Assembly (NCBI GenBank): GCA_036346225.1
Contig: JARFIW010000999.1
Location: 2,835,001-2,899,000 of the forward strand
Reading direction: 5' to 3'
Length of the DNA: 64,000 nt
Source: Platerodrilus igneus
Taxonomy: Eukaryota; Arthropoda; Insecta; Coleoptera; Lycidae
Shown: positions 55,101-62,064 of the stretch, piece after piece
Layout of the letters: each line of letters begins with the position of its first letter
Position numbering within the stretch: position 1 is the stretch's first letter
Notes under the pieces: generated by a model
What the model was told of the DNA's origin: nothing
Database searches by the model: none
Seen by the model: only the letters and a program-made list of their open reading frames with translations
Translations under genes and position numbers: made by a program

Positions 55101-57893
55101 TTTGGTTTTAAGAAAATAACGGTATATGTTTAATTTTTTTATTAATGTTATCAACTAAACGTCAACGTATAAGTTGTATTAAGGTAATTTCTTTTATTAC
55201 GTTTTAAATTGCATTCCTTTAACTTGTCTGGGTAAAATTTAACTTTGTTCTCGAAACCACTGAGATATAGTCTTTTGCAATCTATCGCAGCCACAAACGG
55301 TCGATGCTAGTCTCGCCAGAGTTTTATTTAGGCTCTGTTGTGCACCCATTCCTACCTGTAAAAAGGAAGGGTGCAATACAGTGAAGAAGGATTAACAAAT
55401 ACTCCACCGGAAGAGTAAATACTTTCGACCAAATAAATGAAATACCAGTTGATCTAAATATTTTCAATGAACTGTCAACTTCAGCAATAGAAATGTTATC
55501 GTGCTTCCAGCACCTCAAATGTTTACCAAATACCTACAAATTCTGGTACGAGGGTAGAAAAGTGCTGCATGCATGCCTATAGATCACGAACAAAAACAAA
55601 TAGCAAGATCAGACAAAAATTAATTCAAAGTACCATTCTTGAGGTTCAAAATCATATATTATATTATTCACTGTTAAGTCTAACACATTTCTCCCAATGT
55701 ATAACAAATTTTCATCCCGTCACTGAAGAATTGTTCGTACTTTTTCGAATCTAGGATGCGATAGCTACCTTCAACTCATCGTTCAAGGTGTAATGATTAT
55801 CCGCAATGTCTCTCTTTAGAGGGAAAAAAGAAAAATCATGTGGCAAGATTATTGGCACCAGACTACCTCTAACCTGACGCTGGAGATGTTTTGAATCAAA
55901 TCGTGGACGAGTACGCAATTTTTATCATCATTCGCTGCGTGTTTTATAAACAATTATGACTTTTTGGGCTTGCAACCACGAAATTTTAGTACGTTTCGAT
56001 TTAGTAGATCTATCAACAGTATCGTTACCATAAACAACCTTTAAACGGTGATGAATTTCAGTGGGAGTCAGATTTTCAATAGTTATAATTCGATAACAGC
56101 ATGTGCTGACATAGCACTATAACATGTCTTTATACTTTTGCCATTCGAAATAAACTGGTAAACGCAACGCCTTCAAAATGGGCATGCGTATAGAGGGGAG
56201 ATTGTGACTTCAGAGTGCCACCATGCTTGTTTCACTAGGTTATGTTGTTCGTATTCTACAAGCACGTGTGCATCACTTTTCGACCTACCAACATATTACT
56301 ATTGATAATCGTACTCGATGGATAATTAACATCAATTACTGCAATAAGTTCATAAAATGTTATTAACTTAAGTTTTTTATTAAATACTGGTTGTATTAGA
56401 GATTTTTTGTGTTATTTTCCTTTTTTTTTGTTTAATGCTAGGCGCTCACTCGGGCAGCTAATAGTCGCAGGTTTGCTAATGCTTATTTTTTGCCTTTGTA
56501 ACACAATATAGTATTGCGTCACTAATCGATTTGTTATTGTATCTACTTCATCCACATCATTATTACTTATTGAGCCGATCCTAATTCTTGGACATTTCAA
56601 ATTGGAAATCACATTGTATTTATTGTGCATGCTTTTAGCTATGTTCATATGTAGATCCTTTTTATTTTCTGTCCACCATTTCTCTTCTTTATTGTTATAT
56701 GCTTTAATTTAACCAATACATTCCTTTTACTTCCCTATATGCCCTGTCTACCTTACCAACAATCGTTTGTATTTAAATTTTGAATACTTTTTATTAATCC
56801 GTTCTTTTTTAGAGCTGTCGTACATTTCGTATTCTATTTGAAATTGTGTATACACTGCACTCCTCATCTCCTGAGTTTATCCTTTAGAGTTCTTTATCTC
56901 CTGCATTCGTCCAGAAAAAGAATTCATTATAAATGAACAGTTAAATGCAAATTTGTTTAATTGAACATCTACAATTATTTTCTCAAAACATTTTAATTCT
57001 GCAAAAAATGTTATATTGGTTCATAACTAATTTTAAATTTGTTATTCTTCATCTTAGGATTAATAATTTTAGGGTATTATTAACTGAAAATAACATTCAA
57101 TATAAATATTTAATGATTACAGTTTGCTTTATTTTCAGCCTCTTGCTGTTCCCGATCATCGTGTTCTCAATGTTCATCATCCGAGTCTGGCGATTGCAGA
57201 AGTACATCGCCTGGGGATAAAAATACACAACTACTTGCTTCAGCAACAAGTGATAATTACTTAACAACAAATTTTAATGATATTGATCCCACTACTTACA
57301 GTCTATCCGAGAACAATTATTGTATAGAATTTCCAAAAGTAACAGTTACACCTAAACCACCACTCAATCGCATTAACAAAGTTCCAATGAATCCACCACC
57401 TTTACCTGTTGCACCTCCTTTACCATTTACTCCAATGTTAATTAATAGAAATACTTTAGTGCCACCTCGACCTTCTGCAAATTTTGGTCCTTCGGGTAGA
57501 AGTTTCTTTTTACAGGAACAAGCTCAACAACCGCAAACTGATTATCGCAAGTATCCACCACTGTACGAAATTAGACAGACACCGCTTCAAACTATTCCAG
57601 AATCAGTTCCATTCAATACAACAGTCCCAATGAATACTTCAATTAATAAAAAACCACCAGCAAAAGTTAAATTTTCTGATACTGTCACTGCTTTTATTGT
57701 ACCTGAAATAAAAAGGCCAGTTCGTCCTCCACCTCCACCACATATTACAGATCCACAAAGAGAATTAGCTGATAGTTTACCGTTGTGTCATCCAAATGAA
57801 GATTACTTGAAAGACTTTACGCCTGTAAGGCATGATTCCGAAGACACCAATGAGCAGCCTAATATTAAAGTTGTTCATTTTGGTATTGTTTAG
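21297..57893 (+). CDS. frtz: fritz / WDPCP orthologue (planar cell polarity effector), 7 exons
   Basis: Coding exons: 21,297-21,376; 21,428-21,564; 30,394-30,571; 30,619-30,966; 40,493-41,203; 41,248-41,449; 57,139-57,893. With three one-base corrections the product is about 800 residues. Fritz/WDPCP is a WD40-type protein that works with Inturned and Fuzzy (the CPLANE module) in planar cell polarity, wing-hair placement and ciliogenesis. Supporting segments are LTEIHFWTLRDNVCIKH at the N-terminus, LLGCIDGSLALLDRHRGS and LATWHNSG in the propeller, LTRRFFHQLVRYKMYETAFL with DIGHHDLFMDLYYCAAEL, and a proline-rich disordered C-terminus. Exon phases agree at every junction except for an extra A in exon 2. 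The two frame breaks inside exon 5 and this one all lie in or beside short homopolymers, so assembly errors are likelier than gene death. Confidence 0.92.
21428..21564 (+). CDS. frtz: fritz exon 2
   Basis: Acceptor 'ttttgcag' and donor GTAATA. It reads YFSKKDFCDNVLYSGKKLYC. A run of six A at 21,540-21,545 puts the exon out of phase with exon 3; five A would restore ...KELE joined to EHLSQDKV. The intron that follows is 8.8 kb and full of transposons. Confidence 0.85.
21565..22027. other. Intron 2, 5' part
   Basis: Unique-looking AT-rich intronic sequence with no gene, up to the first SINE-like repeat. Confidence 0.6.
22028..22275 (-). repeat. SINE-like repeat, copy 1
   Basis: Inverted relative to copy 2 (23,066-23,345). 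The two share 'gaaaattttgaattttgc', 'aaggtagggatcttta', 'ccattttacctct' and 'cctaacatttttcaagc'. The tRNA-like head of this copy is decayed, keeping only a B-box-like 'gagatcgaatc' on the - strand. Confidence 0.7.
23066..23345 (+). repeat. tRNA-derived SINE, copy 2
   Basis: The head has RNA polymerase III promoter-like boxes: A box TGGCATAGTGG at 23,074-23,084 and a B-box-like GGTTTGCATC at 23,116-23,125. A body shared with copy 1 and with 61,972-62,064 follows. Spacing and sequence resemble a tRNA gene head, but the cloverleaf is degenerate, so this is a SINE and not a functional tRNA. Confidence 0.65.
23350..24330 (-). pseudogene. Gypsy-type retrotransposon integrase fragment
   Basis: On the - strand this reads as the integrase of a Ty3/Gypsy element. 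The core has SDRG (second catalytic Asp) at about 23,900 and GYNPRGNGQVERNN (catalytic Glu) at about 23,790. A C-terminal piece, NAEYAHVRLSDGKENTVSTR (23,513-23,420), is the small domain that follows the core. Upstream, toward 24,330, broken frames match the zinc-binding part. There is no RT attached and no LTR recognised on this side, so it is an orphan 3' pol fragment. Confidence 0.85.
24386..24636 (+). repeat. Gypsy 5' LTR with primer-binding-like sequence
   Basis: Begins TGTAATATC and ends GTAACA, directly followed by GTGGCGACGAGAAACGG at 24,637, the position and general form of a Gypsy primer-binding site. A gag frame follows about 170 bp later. A matching 3' LTR is not found nearby. Confidence 0.5.
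24790..25660 (+). pseudogene. Gypsy-type gag with zinc knuckles (truncated)
   Basis: Capsid/nucleocapsid remnant of a Gypsy element. The capsid part reads MLPYDNIELFENYLEHLEIF, shifts one base in a T-run near 24,910, and continues with MPEKLINKSFEELAEVLKQH and FWCRHQQHGESFKKFLIALK. The nucleocapsid has one complete CCHC knuckle (CFRCGKQGHMSDEC) and a second cut off after CFKCNKKGHI at about 25,630. Downstream there is no protease or RT in this orientation, so the element is truncated at its 3' side. Confidence 0.85.
25700..26735. other. Intron 2, AT-rich stretch without recognised gene
   Basis: I see no coding similarity. Short frames here have no recognisable domain. It may be decayed retrotransposon sequence following the truncated gag. 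Confidence 0.5.
26740..26990 (+). repeat. Repeat shared in inverted orientation with 31,585-31,800
   Basis: Shares, as inverted complement, tracts such as 'gttgacttttccttga', 'atatatcactt' and 'ataactctgtcg'. Because the partner copy lies just beyond the integrase end of the second Gypsy element, this may be an LTR or 3' region of that family. Confidence 0.55.
26991..28150. other. Intron 2, no recognised gene
   Basis: Two frames of 112 and 100 codons are present on the + strand but are composed of hydrophobic low-information sequence without a domain. I treat the region as noncoding or decayed repeat. Confidence 0.5.
28153..28195. repeat. (TA)n microsatellite
   Basis: About 20 uninterrupted TA units, preceded by TGTATG/TGAATG variants from 28,110. 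Confidence 0.95.
28383..28480. repeat. Short tandem duplication, two ~50-bp units
   Basis: 'atcttaatatc[g/a]ttat' followed by 'cctattatctttgataataac' occurs twice in tandem. 'ttatctttgataa' is itself a small inverted repeat. Confidence 0.85.
29230..29480 (-). repeat. Dispersed repeat related to 1-115 and 1,400-1,650
   Basis: Its reverse complement carries 'gaaacctacatcctaaaa', also at about 1,457-1,475, and 'ctgcgtctgcgcaatc' and 'gtgacggaaat' blocks like those at the window start and at 1,560-1,625. The order of blocks matches, so this is one repeat family. Confidence 0.55.
29860..30240 (+). pseudogene. mariner-type transposase, C-terminal fragment
   Basis: A fragment with the mariner hallmark HDNARPHV at about 29,910 (catalytic Asp of the DD34D triad), followed in shifted frames by 'ACDFHIFGPLKKAL' and a C-terminal stretch. 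The N-terminal half is missing and several frames are used. It lies about 150 bp before exon 3 of fritz. Confidence 0.75.
30394..30571 (+). CDS. frtz: fritz exon 3
   Basis: Acceptor 'gtttttttttcag', donor GGTAAGT. It reads EHLSQDKVICSLFEDCQLHL and on to INTDVICAG, forming early propeller strands. Ends in phase 1. Confidence 0.88.
30619..30966 (+). CDS. frtz: fritz exon 4
   Basis: Starts after a 47-bp intron with acceptor 'actttttag'. Contains VGKQIVYICTDGRVHCWSGV and NLVLYSVGPRGPELLAHKK, and ends in phase 1 with donor GTAAAT. The frame is open throughout. A 9.5-kb intron follows. Confidence 0.9.
31140..31560. repeat. Old noncoding repeat in intron 4
   Basis: Contains 'gatgtaactttgtatttttt', matching the complement of about 40,395-40,420, and 'gggtgtcccaaaattgctgg', a phrase I associate with old arthropod repeats. 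No coding part is seen. Confidence 0.4.
31585..31800 (-). repeat. Repeat shared in inverted orientation with 26,740-26,990
   Basis: Partner of the 26.7-kb repeat. It lies 100-300 bp beyond the C-terminal end of the Gypsy integrase read on the - strand, where the polypurine tract and 3' LTR would be expected, so it may be part of that LTR. Confidence 0.55.
31900..34650 (-). pseudogene. Gypsy-type retrotransposon pol (RT, RNase H, integrase), decayed
   Basis: Domains in - strand order are as follows. (1) A linker with LSPALQKHLHAEIDKMLESG. (2) Reverse transcriptase at 34,231-33,700, with SWTSPVLLVCKKNDDWRVCF, motif A in SSIDLRQAFYQI, and the catalytic box YLDD near 33,845. (3) An RNase H region in broken frames around 33,500-33,100. 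(4) Integrase zinc-binding domain at about 32,860-32,740 (ISELYYWPTLKQSVCRYI, with the last Cys pair damaged to CKLN). (5) Integrase core and tail to 32,077. Many frameshifts and stops are present, so this is an old inactive copy inside fritz intron 4. Confidence 0.87.
34700..40240. other. Intron 4, decayed repeat sequence
   Basis: AT-rich sequence with many internal repeats but no intact gene. About 35,445-35,600 is a diverged copy of 34,306-34,470, just upstream of the RT, so part is a second decayed Gypsy pol or a duplication. A 32-bp sequence starting 'aaaacagacttttatgataa' is identical at 35,913 and 36,632. A - strand frame of 87 codons at 37,314-37,577 has no domain I recognise; it could be decayed gag of the same element. 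Confidence 0.5.
40250..40470 (-). repeat. Old noncoding repeat before exon 5
   Basis: Contains 'ggttcgtccggaggcttcag' and 'gggaagataaaaatacaaag', the latter complementary to part of 31,290-31,330. Its 'gtggtgggggt' tract recalls one inside the repeat at 42,236-42,540. Probably an old dispersed element. Confidence 0.4.
40493..41203 (+). CDS. frtz: fritz exon 5 (two one-base frame breaks)
   Basis: Acceptor 'ttttgttttcag'. It encodes propeller blades (HVLLGCIDGSLALLDRHRGS, SNEKGQLQYYDIALNRVNTQ, ILVIMEGGPLVMI), then a helical part (IIQQYLRNEK, AIGFLLAWAWNDQCLGALQN, FLMKRPLTEDNASHLQKALS). The frame must shift by one base near 40,968 and again near 41,006, beside a T-rich tract and an AAAA run. 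Outside these two points the protein matches fritz continuously, and the exon ends in phase with exon 6. Confidence 0.88.
41204..41247 (+). other. frtz: fritz intron 5, 44 bp
   Basis: GTAATT...TTGCAG, only 44 bp. The flanking frames join exactly as KYGIQ|VKSLTRRFF, supporting both splice sites. Confidence 0.85.
41248..41449 (+). CDS. frtz: fritz exon 6
   Basis: VKSLTRRFFHQLVRYKMYET, then AFLLAVDIGHHDLFMDLYYC and RAQASSLLSRCSSE. This is the most conserved C-terminal helical block of the family. Ends in phase 1 with donor GTTAGT; the next exon is 15.7 kb away. Confidence 0.93.
41450..42235. other. Intron 6, 5' part
   Basis: Mostly unique AT-rich DNA. Around 42,030-42,110 a short frame gives PPLPSPEERLGNPHD, possibly decayed element or coding sequence, but it is too short to assign. 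Confidence 0.4.
42236..42540 (+). repeat. Old dispersed repeat, interrupted by a LINE
   Basis: Contains 'ccgtaccttataaggtataacggaacc' type sequence with 'tgtccgtccgtctgtctgtc'. Its continuation appears to be at 50,588 ('atttttcggtccagtagtct...'), beyond the LINE tail. The LINE therefore inserted into this older repeat. Confidence 0.5.
42569..43284 (+). pseudogene. LINE ORF1 with PHD-like zinc finger
   Basis: Starts MICIKCKEELNPEKDIFLHC and continues CNGCKRPIHKSC...FCDDCEEG, giving the C4HC3-like spacing of a PHD finger, as in ORF1 of several jockey/CR1 lineages. A coiled-coil-like segment follows (LMKTILELQVEVEKLKSG). The frame breaks near 42,945, continues with INIKKLIRLGQRGDRNRPLK, and ends before 43,290. 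ORF1 proteins bind RNA and aid reverse transcription. Confidence 0.75.
43305..43952 (+). pseudogene. LINE ORF2 endonuclease domain
   Basis: APE-like endonuclease: VYFQNVGGLRTKLNIL, ILCETWLS (catalytic Glu), RGGGVMIAVNKQL, VYIPPHS, and VFGDFNLPNVIRW (catalytic Asp-Asn), then a region ending FLDLIFSN. The domain is open over 215 codons, which suggests this copy is not very old. Confidence 0.85.
43970..44395. other. Possible small insertion inside the LINE ORF2
   Basis: Between the endonuclease end (about 43,965) and the next ORF2 block (44,390) lies sequence unrelated to ORF2. It starts with a 'cccgtttgtgaac...gttcacgcgcgggg' hairpin and ends near 'cacgcgcgaacgtgcc'. It may be a small DNA transposon, but termini are not certain. 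Confidence 0.35.
44390..45516 (+). pseudogene. LINE ORF2 linker and N-terminal RT
   Basis: Linker segments (FYNIMFDAIKKFIPVKRLKP; YPKWYSYKLRHLIYRKKRL) are followed by RT motifs KGAGPDGIP, FVTPIYKSGNKNLVSSYRPI, QQHGFVAGRSTLSNL and the motif A Asp in YTDFSKAFDSV. The sequence is then cut by the hAT element. Frame breaks occur near 44,746 and 44,950, and a stop near 45,171. Confidence 0.82.
45517..45524. repeat. 8-bp hAT target duplication, left
   Basis: GTGTAAGT precedes CAGAGGTGTCC. An identical copy is at 49,322-49,329. Confidence 0.92.
45758..47565 (-). pseudogene. hAT transposase (BED finger, DDE core, dimerisation domain)
   Basis: The likely start is MEGKRRKIDDECRIF at 47,565. One in-frame TAG follows near 47,510. 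The BED-type zinc finger is CLICNDTVAVMKEYNIRRH. The DDE core shows LAIDESTDVGDISQLL (first Asp), TIDGGRNMSGTNIG (second) and YYTEVRWLS (Glu). One shift occurs near 46,435, and another near 45,925 before the C-terminal dimerisation region (YVCEQIFSRMKYLKS, then NLSDDHLQSLL). The closest relatives I know are the hAT transposases related to GTF2IRD2/ZBED-like host proteins. With three lesions it is probably inactive, although two could be sequencing indels. Confidence 0.87.
47785..48560 (-). pseudogene. 5'-truncated LINE fragment nested in the hAT element
   Basis: On the - strand a frame reads KLCQCLILSHIYYCNTVYFS, then NKLQILQNSCLRF and PVYNNLGILKL, typical of the segment following the RT catalytic core in jockey/CR1 ORF2. 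An AT-rich tail lies toward 47,785. It differs from the host LINE at 42.5-50.6 kb, so a second family is involved. Confidence 0.75.
49322..49329. repeat. 8-bp hAT target duplication, right
   Basis: GTGTAAGT follows CACCTCTG. The LINE RT sequence resumes here. Confidence 0.92.
49325..50387 (+). pseudogene. LINE ORF2, catalytic RT and C-terminal part
   Basis: Continuation of the RT after the hAT element: LLKWLRSYLLDRRQSVRIV, GVPQGSHLGPLLFVIFINDL (motif B) and the catalytic box in HLLYADDLKLF. The thumb and tail follow (IRDLGIIFDSSLSFHEHTN; TLVEYNSPVWNPFYQNQIPQ). It is open for 349 codons to a TAA at 50,387. Removing the hAT and one duplication copy joins FSKAFDSVS to HTL, with one base missing soon after. 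Confidence 0.87.
50588..50720 (+). repeat. Continuation of the old repeat split by the LINE
   Basis: 'atttttcggtccagtagtct' and a C-rich tract follow the LINE tail and look like the missing remainder of the repeat at 42,236-42,540. Confidence 0.4.
50721..52380. other. Intron 6, no recognised gene
   Basis: AT-rich DNA. A frame at 51,792-52,028 (78 codons, including VSHCFLDVYENNIHLVPVEI) looks protein-like but I cannot assign it. It is followed by 'ttttgtaagttg' at 52,145, a good splice-donor match. It may be decayed retroelement or an unannotated exon. Confidence 0.4.
52400..52760 (+). repeat. LTR-retrotransposon remnant with tRNA-Lys-like primer site
   Basis: TGGCGCCCAACGTGG at 52,725-52,739 matches the start of the primer-binding site complementary to tRNA-Lys 3' ends used by many LTR elements. 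The sequence before it has repeated 'ttttttattgcaggt' units (52,535-52,585) and would be the LTR end. I find no gag or pol downstream, so this is a fragment. Confidence 0.45.
52993..53525 (+). mobile_element. mariner element, 5' half
   Basis: Starts at TA with 'ttacgaggcgtgttttttaa', a mariner-type terminal repeat. From ATG 53,153 the frame reads MFKIIEPPAPCELRSVICFL and TARNVATADIHRQICEVYGA, the helix-turn-helix DNA-binding part of mariner transposases. An in-frame TAG follows near 53,302, then broken frames (DEPCFGRPSVIT; 'LSKDFPEVSRPVLYKIV'). The catalytic part and 3' terminal repeat are missing. Confidence 0.8.
53526..56640. other. Intron 6, no recognised gene
   Basis: AT-rich. Short frames at 55,324-55,518 (-), 55,569-55,754 (+) and 56,412-56,648 (-) show no domain. 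'cctcccgtaacatatcatctggtggcatatcctcc' near 54,297-54,331 is a short internal repeat. Nothing else is supportable. Confidence 0.5.
56690..56900 (-). repeat. RTE-like LINE fragment
   Basis: 'cttccctatatgccctgtct' with following sequence parallels 3,957-4,050 of the RTE-like LINE ('aactgccctgtaagccctgt'). It is a small decayed fragment in the same orientation, about 240 bp before fritz exon 7. Confidence 0.5.
57139..57893 (+). CDS. frtz: fritz exon 7 (C-terminal exon)
   Basis: Acceptor 'gctttattttcag', phase 1, joining ...SSE to a Ser/Cys-rich segment (SCCSRSSCSQCSSSESGDCR), then a proline-rich low-complexity tail (NPPPLPVAPPLPFTPM; RPPPPPHITDPQRELADSLP). It ends NIKVVHFGIV with TAG at 57,891-57,893. 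The tail is probably disordered and used for partner binding. The frame is open across all 755 bases. Confidence 0.87.
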
Positions 57894-57927
57894 ATAAGTC
57901 TACAGTATACTCGTGGTTACCCATATT

Positions 57928-57933
57928 AATAAA
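57928..57933 (+). terminator. frtz: Polyadenylation signal of fritz (candidate)
   Basis: AATAAA 35 bp after the stop codon, the nearest canonical signal. Confidence 0.5.
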
Positions 57934-58229
57934 TAATATCAATGATTTAAATATATTTAATGTTATTAAATATGATAATTGTCGAATATGGTTTTAATGT
58001 TAATTGCTGTTATGCCCAATTTAACTCTTACCTGGAATAGATTTTCATAAATTTTTCATATGAGTATAAAGTTCTGAAATTTGTGAAGATCTGGAAATGT
58101 TTAACATCAGTGAAGCTCATGACTGCGATATTTCGTAATAGACTTAGGGAAGTTGGATTTTACATGTAACATGTGTGTGTGCGTGCGTGCACCCACATGT
58201 GTGTATATAGTATTATACAAGCTTTTAAT

Positions 58230-61040
58230 AATGCCAATTATGAACGATTGTATTATTTGTGATAAAACTTTGGGTCGAGATGTCGACTTACTCTGTGGAA
58301 AGTGTAAATTGCCAGTGCATACCATATGTTCAGGGTTATCAAGGGTAGATATTTGGCATTTAATTAATACAGCAAATAAACGATGACCATAGTTTTTCAT
58401 TGTGATAAATGCGCCACTGTGTAGGAGACTATTAAACATTTTAAGGATGCTTTTGAAAACTTCAGAAAGGAGTTACAATCTCTTAAACATGACATTACTT
58501 TCGATTCCATTCTGCCTACTTTATTAGAATCGCTATTAAGTGAAATGGAGAATCGAAGTGCTATAACACAGAATATATTAATATTCAATGTAGAGAAACA
58601 ACCAGATGAGGATAATAACACTCGCTTACATATAGCCAACAATAAGGTTACTAATATATTATCTAAGATATAACAAGTTGACACCACAAACAAAAAATTT
58701 TGCGTATTGGTCCTATCATTAAAGGTAAAACTCGTTCTCTAAAGATTCTTTTAAATTCGGAACGTGATGCCAAGAAATCATTATTTACTGGTTCTCCCAT
58801 CAAAATTGCTGCAGATGAAGTTCCAATGCAATGAAAATATCTTTAAACAATTAGAGAGGCCATAGATAAAAGAACTAGGGAGGGTGAATAGAATTTAACT
58901 ATTAAATATGTGAACGACAAACCTAAAATTGTAAAAAAAAAACTAATTAGCTACCAACAGAAAAGTGATTGTCCTACTAACACTCGAGACATGTTCAAAC
59001 AAAAACATGTTGCTATTACCACAATGTTCTTGGACTTAGATATAAAGTAATTGAGTTCTATCGACTACATGCACTACTGACTATGATGTGATAACTATTA
59101 TGGAAACAACTGTCCATGAGGCAATTGACAATAGTGAACTTTTTCCATGTGTCTACAATATTTTTAGGTGTGATAGACAAACTTACTAAATTGAAATGGG
59201 ATGGAATTAAGAATCACATCTCATGTACTATCTTAGATCTATCTAAAATAACCGAACTCGAGATTGGTATACATGTAACAGGATGCAAATGCAGCTTTGG
59301 GAAGCAAGTTTTATTTATTTTGGTTGTATATATTCTGCCAGATACCAACATGTCAATACGTGTTGTTTTTTGAGTTACTTGAGGAACATTATACTGCATA
59401 AGTAATGCTAGTGTGTTGTTATTAGGTGATTTTAACTGTCCAAATCTCAGCTCAAACGATCTTGATGCTTATACCATAGCACTAAACAACTTTATTGGCA
59501 TGTGGCTAACCTCAGTATAATGGTATTACTAATAACAACCGTCTACTTGATTGACTGATTAGCAATAGAGACTGCATCATGGAACATGATGTTCAACTGC
59601 TGAAGATTTGCACCACCCACCCTTGAGTATAGATATATCGTATACCTATACACTAAGTAATAATTTTTCAATGAATAGCTTTTCAAGTCGTACAATTACA
59701 AGAAAGCAAACTATGTTGTATGTATGGTACTCTACTCGCTTATGATTGGTCAGAGCTATACATGTTTAATGACGTGAACTAGCTTGCTCCTACTTTTATG
59801 AGACTCTGTACAACACACTCGATTGTTTTGTAGAGTAGAATTTATTTAAGAAGAGCCCGCACACAGCTAAAACAGTCTCAGATTAGTCCATTGTTTATAA
59901 ATATGTATGTTCATTTAGCATTTCAGCGTCGATAATTTGTTGTTAAATGTCAATTGATATTTGTGACTTTGACATTTTATATTTATTTCTTACGCTTTCA
60001 TAGTTTTCTTTCTGTTTTATGTCTTGTTTATTCGCATATTCGCCATGTGAATTTAAACCTCCAACAAATAAAAATAGATTTTAGAATATTTACTCTATGG
60101 AAGTGTTTTCAAGACCCTAAAAAATCATTAAATCCGCTACGCCACTGACTTTCAAGGTTTGCGCATATGTCAAATGACGTACAGGCTCTTCTTAAATAAA
60201 TTCTACTATACCATCGCATAAAAGTGAGCATACAAAGAAACATCCATGCTGGTTCACACCATATATTATTTATAATACAGAAGAAACAAGTAAGTTCCTG
60301 TGTCGTTATAAAAAATTTCGATATGTTAACATTTGCACCAATGTAGGATACTTCGGTCTATGATTAAAAAGGCTATTTCAAAAGCATATGAAAGTTATTT
60401 GCTAAACATTCAAGCTCCACCGATCCTCAACAATTGTGGAATTATATGCTCTAAACGAGGAACTTCACTTATCCCATCTACCGTTACCGCGGGTAATGTT
60501 GAATACTGCAACCCTAGTGAAATAATTGGCACTGTTTATGTAAATAGTGATGACAGTGATAATATTAACCCGGAAGGGGTTTGTCTATCTTAAAACTAAA
60601 GGGGTCATATTGAGTTACTATTCGCAACTTTCCTATTTAAAATCTCGAAGTTAAAAGAACCCAGTTATTTACAGTCTTCTAAAAGCAAGAATAATTTAAT
60701 AATTCTTGTTCATAAAACATCCTTTTTTAAAGCTGCTTTGAATATCAGTGTGCAATATTTTCAAGCACTTGGATGTATTTTTAGGGGTAGAACTGTAAAA
60801 GCATTCAAATATCTTTAAAAAAAAAACTGCTTTACAAAGTAACAGTGCATAATCATAAATTTCCATTAGTATTTTGTGAAAAACAACTCTGCTGACAATA
60901 CCTTTTAAATAATACTTTTATAGTCATTGTATTTGGTAACCATAATTATATATGTTCTTATTACCTACAATATAGATCATAGAATGTTATTATATTTGCA
61001 CTAATTTGGTTGTAATTTATTGTTTAATAAATCGAATTGA
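58230..61040 (+). pseudogene. Decayed jockey/CR1-like LINE
   Basis: ORF1 begins MNDCIICDKTLGRDVDLLCG with KCKLPVHTICSG, a PHD-like finger related to that at 42.6 kb. After many breaks, an endonuclease remnant gives LLGDFNCPN near 59,425-59,450. A linker resembling pre-RT sequence (RSMIKKAISKAYESYLLN, IICSKRGTSLIPST) is at 60,363-60,500. The 3' end may be the 'aataaatcgaattgaataac' tract near 61,030. A MITE-like repeat interrupts it at 59,834-60,207. Much older than the 42.5-kb LINE. Confidence 0.75.
59834..60207. repeat. MITE-like element with 24-bp terminal inverted repeats
   Basis: The 24 bases at 59,834-59,857 (beginning AGTAGAATTTATTTAAGAAG) are perfectly complementary to 60,184-60,207. 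The 374-bp unit has no coding capacity and sits inside the decayed LINE. Flanking sequence outside also shows weaker inverted similarity, so the true ends may lie further out. A target duplication is not clear. Confidence 0.7.
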
Positions 61041-61224
61041 ATAACTAATAATATAATATCACAATTAAGAAGTAAAAAATAAGATAATAAAATAATAAGA
61101 CAGTCACTAAATCATACCATAATACCCTATACAACATACAAATTAGGTTGTCGATAACAAATGCGGTGTATTACATACTACTTTCCAGGAAATCACAATC
61201 TTTATTATGGCACTTAAACTTAGA

Positions 61225-61640
61225 TGTTATCATCATCATTAGGTCTTCAGTCCTGGAACTGGTTAGACGCATACCCTAAAATCTGCAGTCTGCATCTTTC
61301 ACTATCTGCGTGCAATAGTCTGATCTAGGTCTATCTCTACCTTGTTTATGCTATCTCTGTTTGTAATAGCCCGTACACTTCCCCAAAAATGCCTTCTCCA
61401 TTTCTCTTTTTTTTTATTTTCCACATATCTTTATTCTCCTACTATTTCTATAACCTATTTATTATTAACTTTGTCTGTCCATGCCATCATCCTCATACAT
61501 TTGAAGCAGAACATTCAAAAAGGCTTCTATCTCTTTATGTCTGCTTCTACTATTGCTTCTATTTCATAGCCGTACTACAATTTTCTCTTCGCCACTGCTT
61601 TTCTTGTTAGATGCAGTTTGGTTCCCCTTTTATTGTTTTA
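61225..61640 (-). repeat. RTE-type 3' end relic
   Basis: 'catcatcattaggtcttcag' with 'ctggttagacgc' resembles the 3' region of RTE-like LINEs (compare 'gtcggtttgacgcagctct' at 1,709 and 2,303). A related 'aactggttggacg' occurs at about 61,874. Confidence 0.45.
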
Positions 61641-61836
61641 CAATTATATATCCTATTTCCCTGATATTCAATGGTATGTGAATGGAGTTAAGCAGCCTGT
61701 GGCTACCAAGATCTCCCAACACTTGAACCTTTGCCAAATTAATGGTTTTCTAATATATCCTTTGGCACAATCAACATTAGTTGAAGATATTTCAAAACCA
61801 ACACCTGTAGTTGTTTATAATAATCATCAGATTTAA
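61618..61836 (+). other. Unassigned 72-codon frame
   Basis: The segment WYVNGVKQPVATKISQHLNL to VVVYNNHQI has protein-like composition but I recognise no family. It lies between two RTE-type relics, so a decayed retroelement or processed-gene piece is likely. Confidence 0.25.
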
Positions 61837-61971
61837 GTGCACTTATTTTTCGTCATTAGATTTTATGGCTTGAAACTGGTTGGACGTGCACCTCCACTTA
61901 TTTATGTTCTGAGCTAGCTGACACACTTCCCTGAAATTCCCACAACAGCCTATATACAGCTCGGTTTCCTT

Positions 61972-62064
61972 CTTCTCATCCGAACGAGGGAGTATTATTG
62001 TGAAAAGTGATCGTCTAATATTTTTCGAACCCGGGACCTAGGCATAGTAGTCATATGCATACCA
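61972..62064 (-). repeat. SINE-like repeat, copy 3 (partial)
   Basis: Shares 'tccgaacgaggg', 'atatttttc' and 'ggcatagtagtcat' with the SINE at 23,066-23,345, in inverted orientation. The B-box-like 'gggttcgaaa' is visible on the - strand. Confidence 0.6.
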
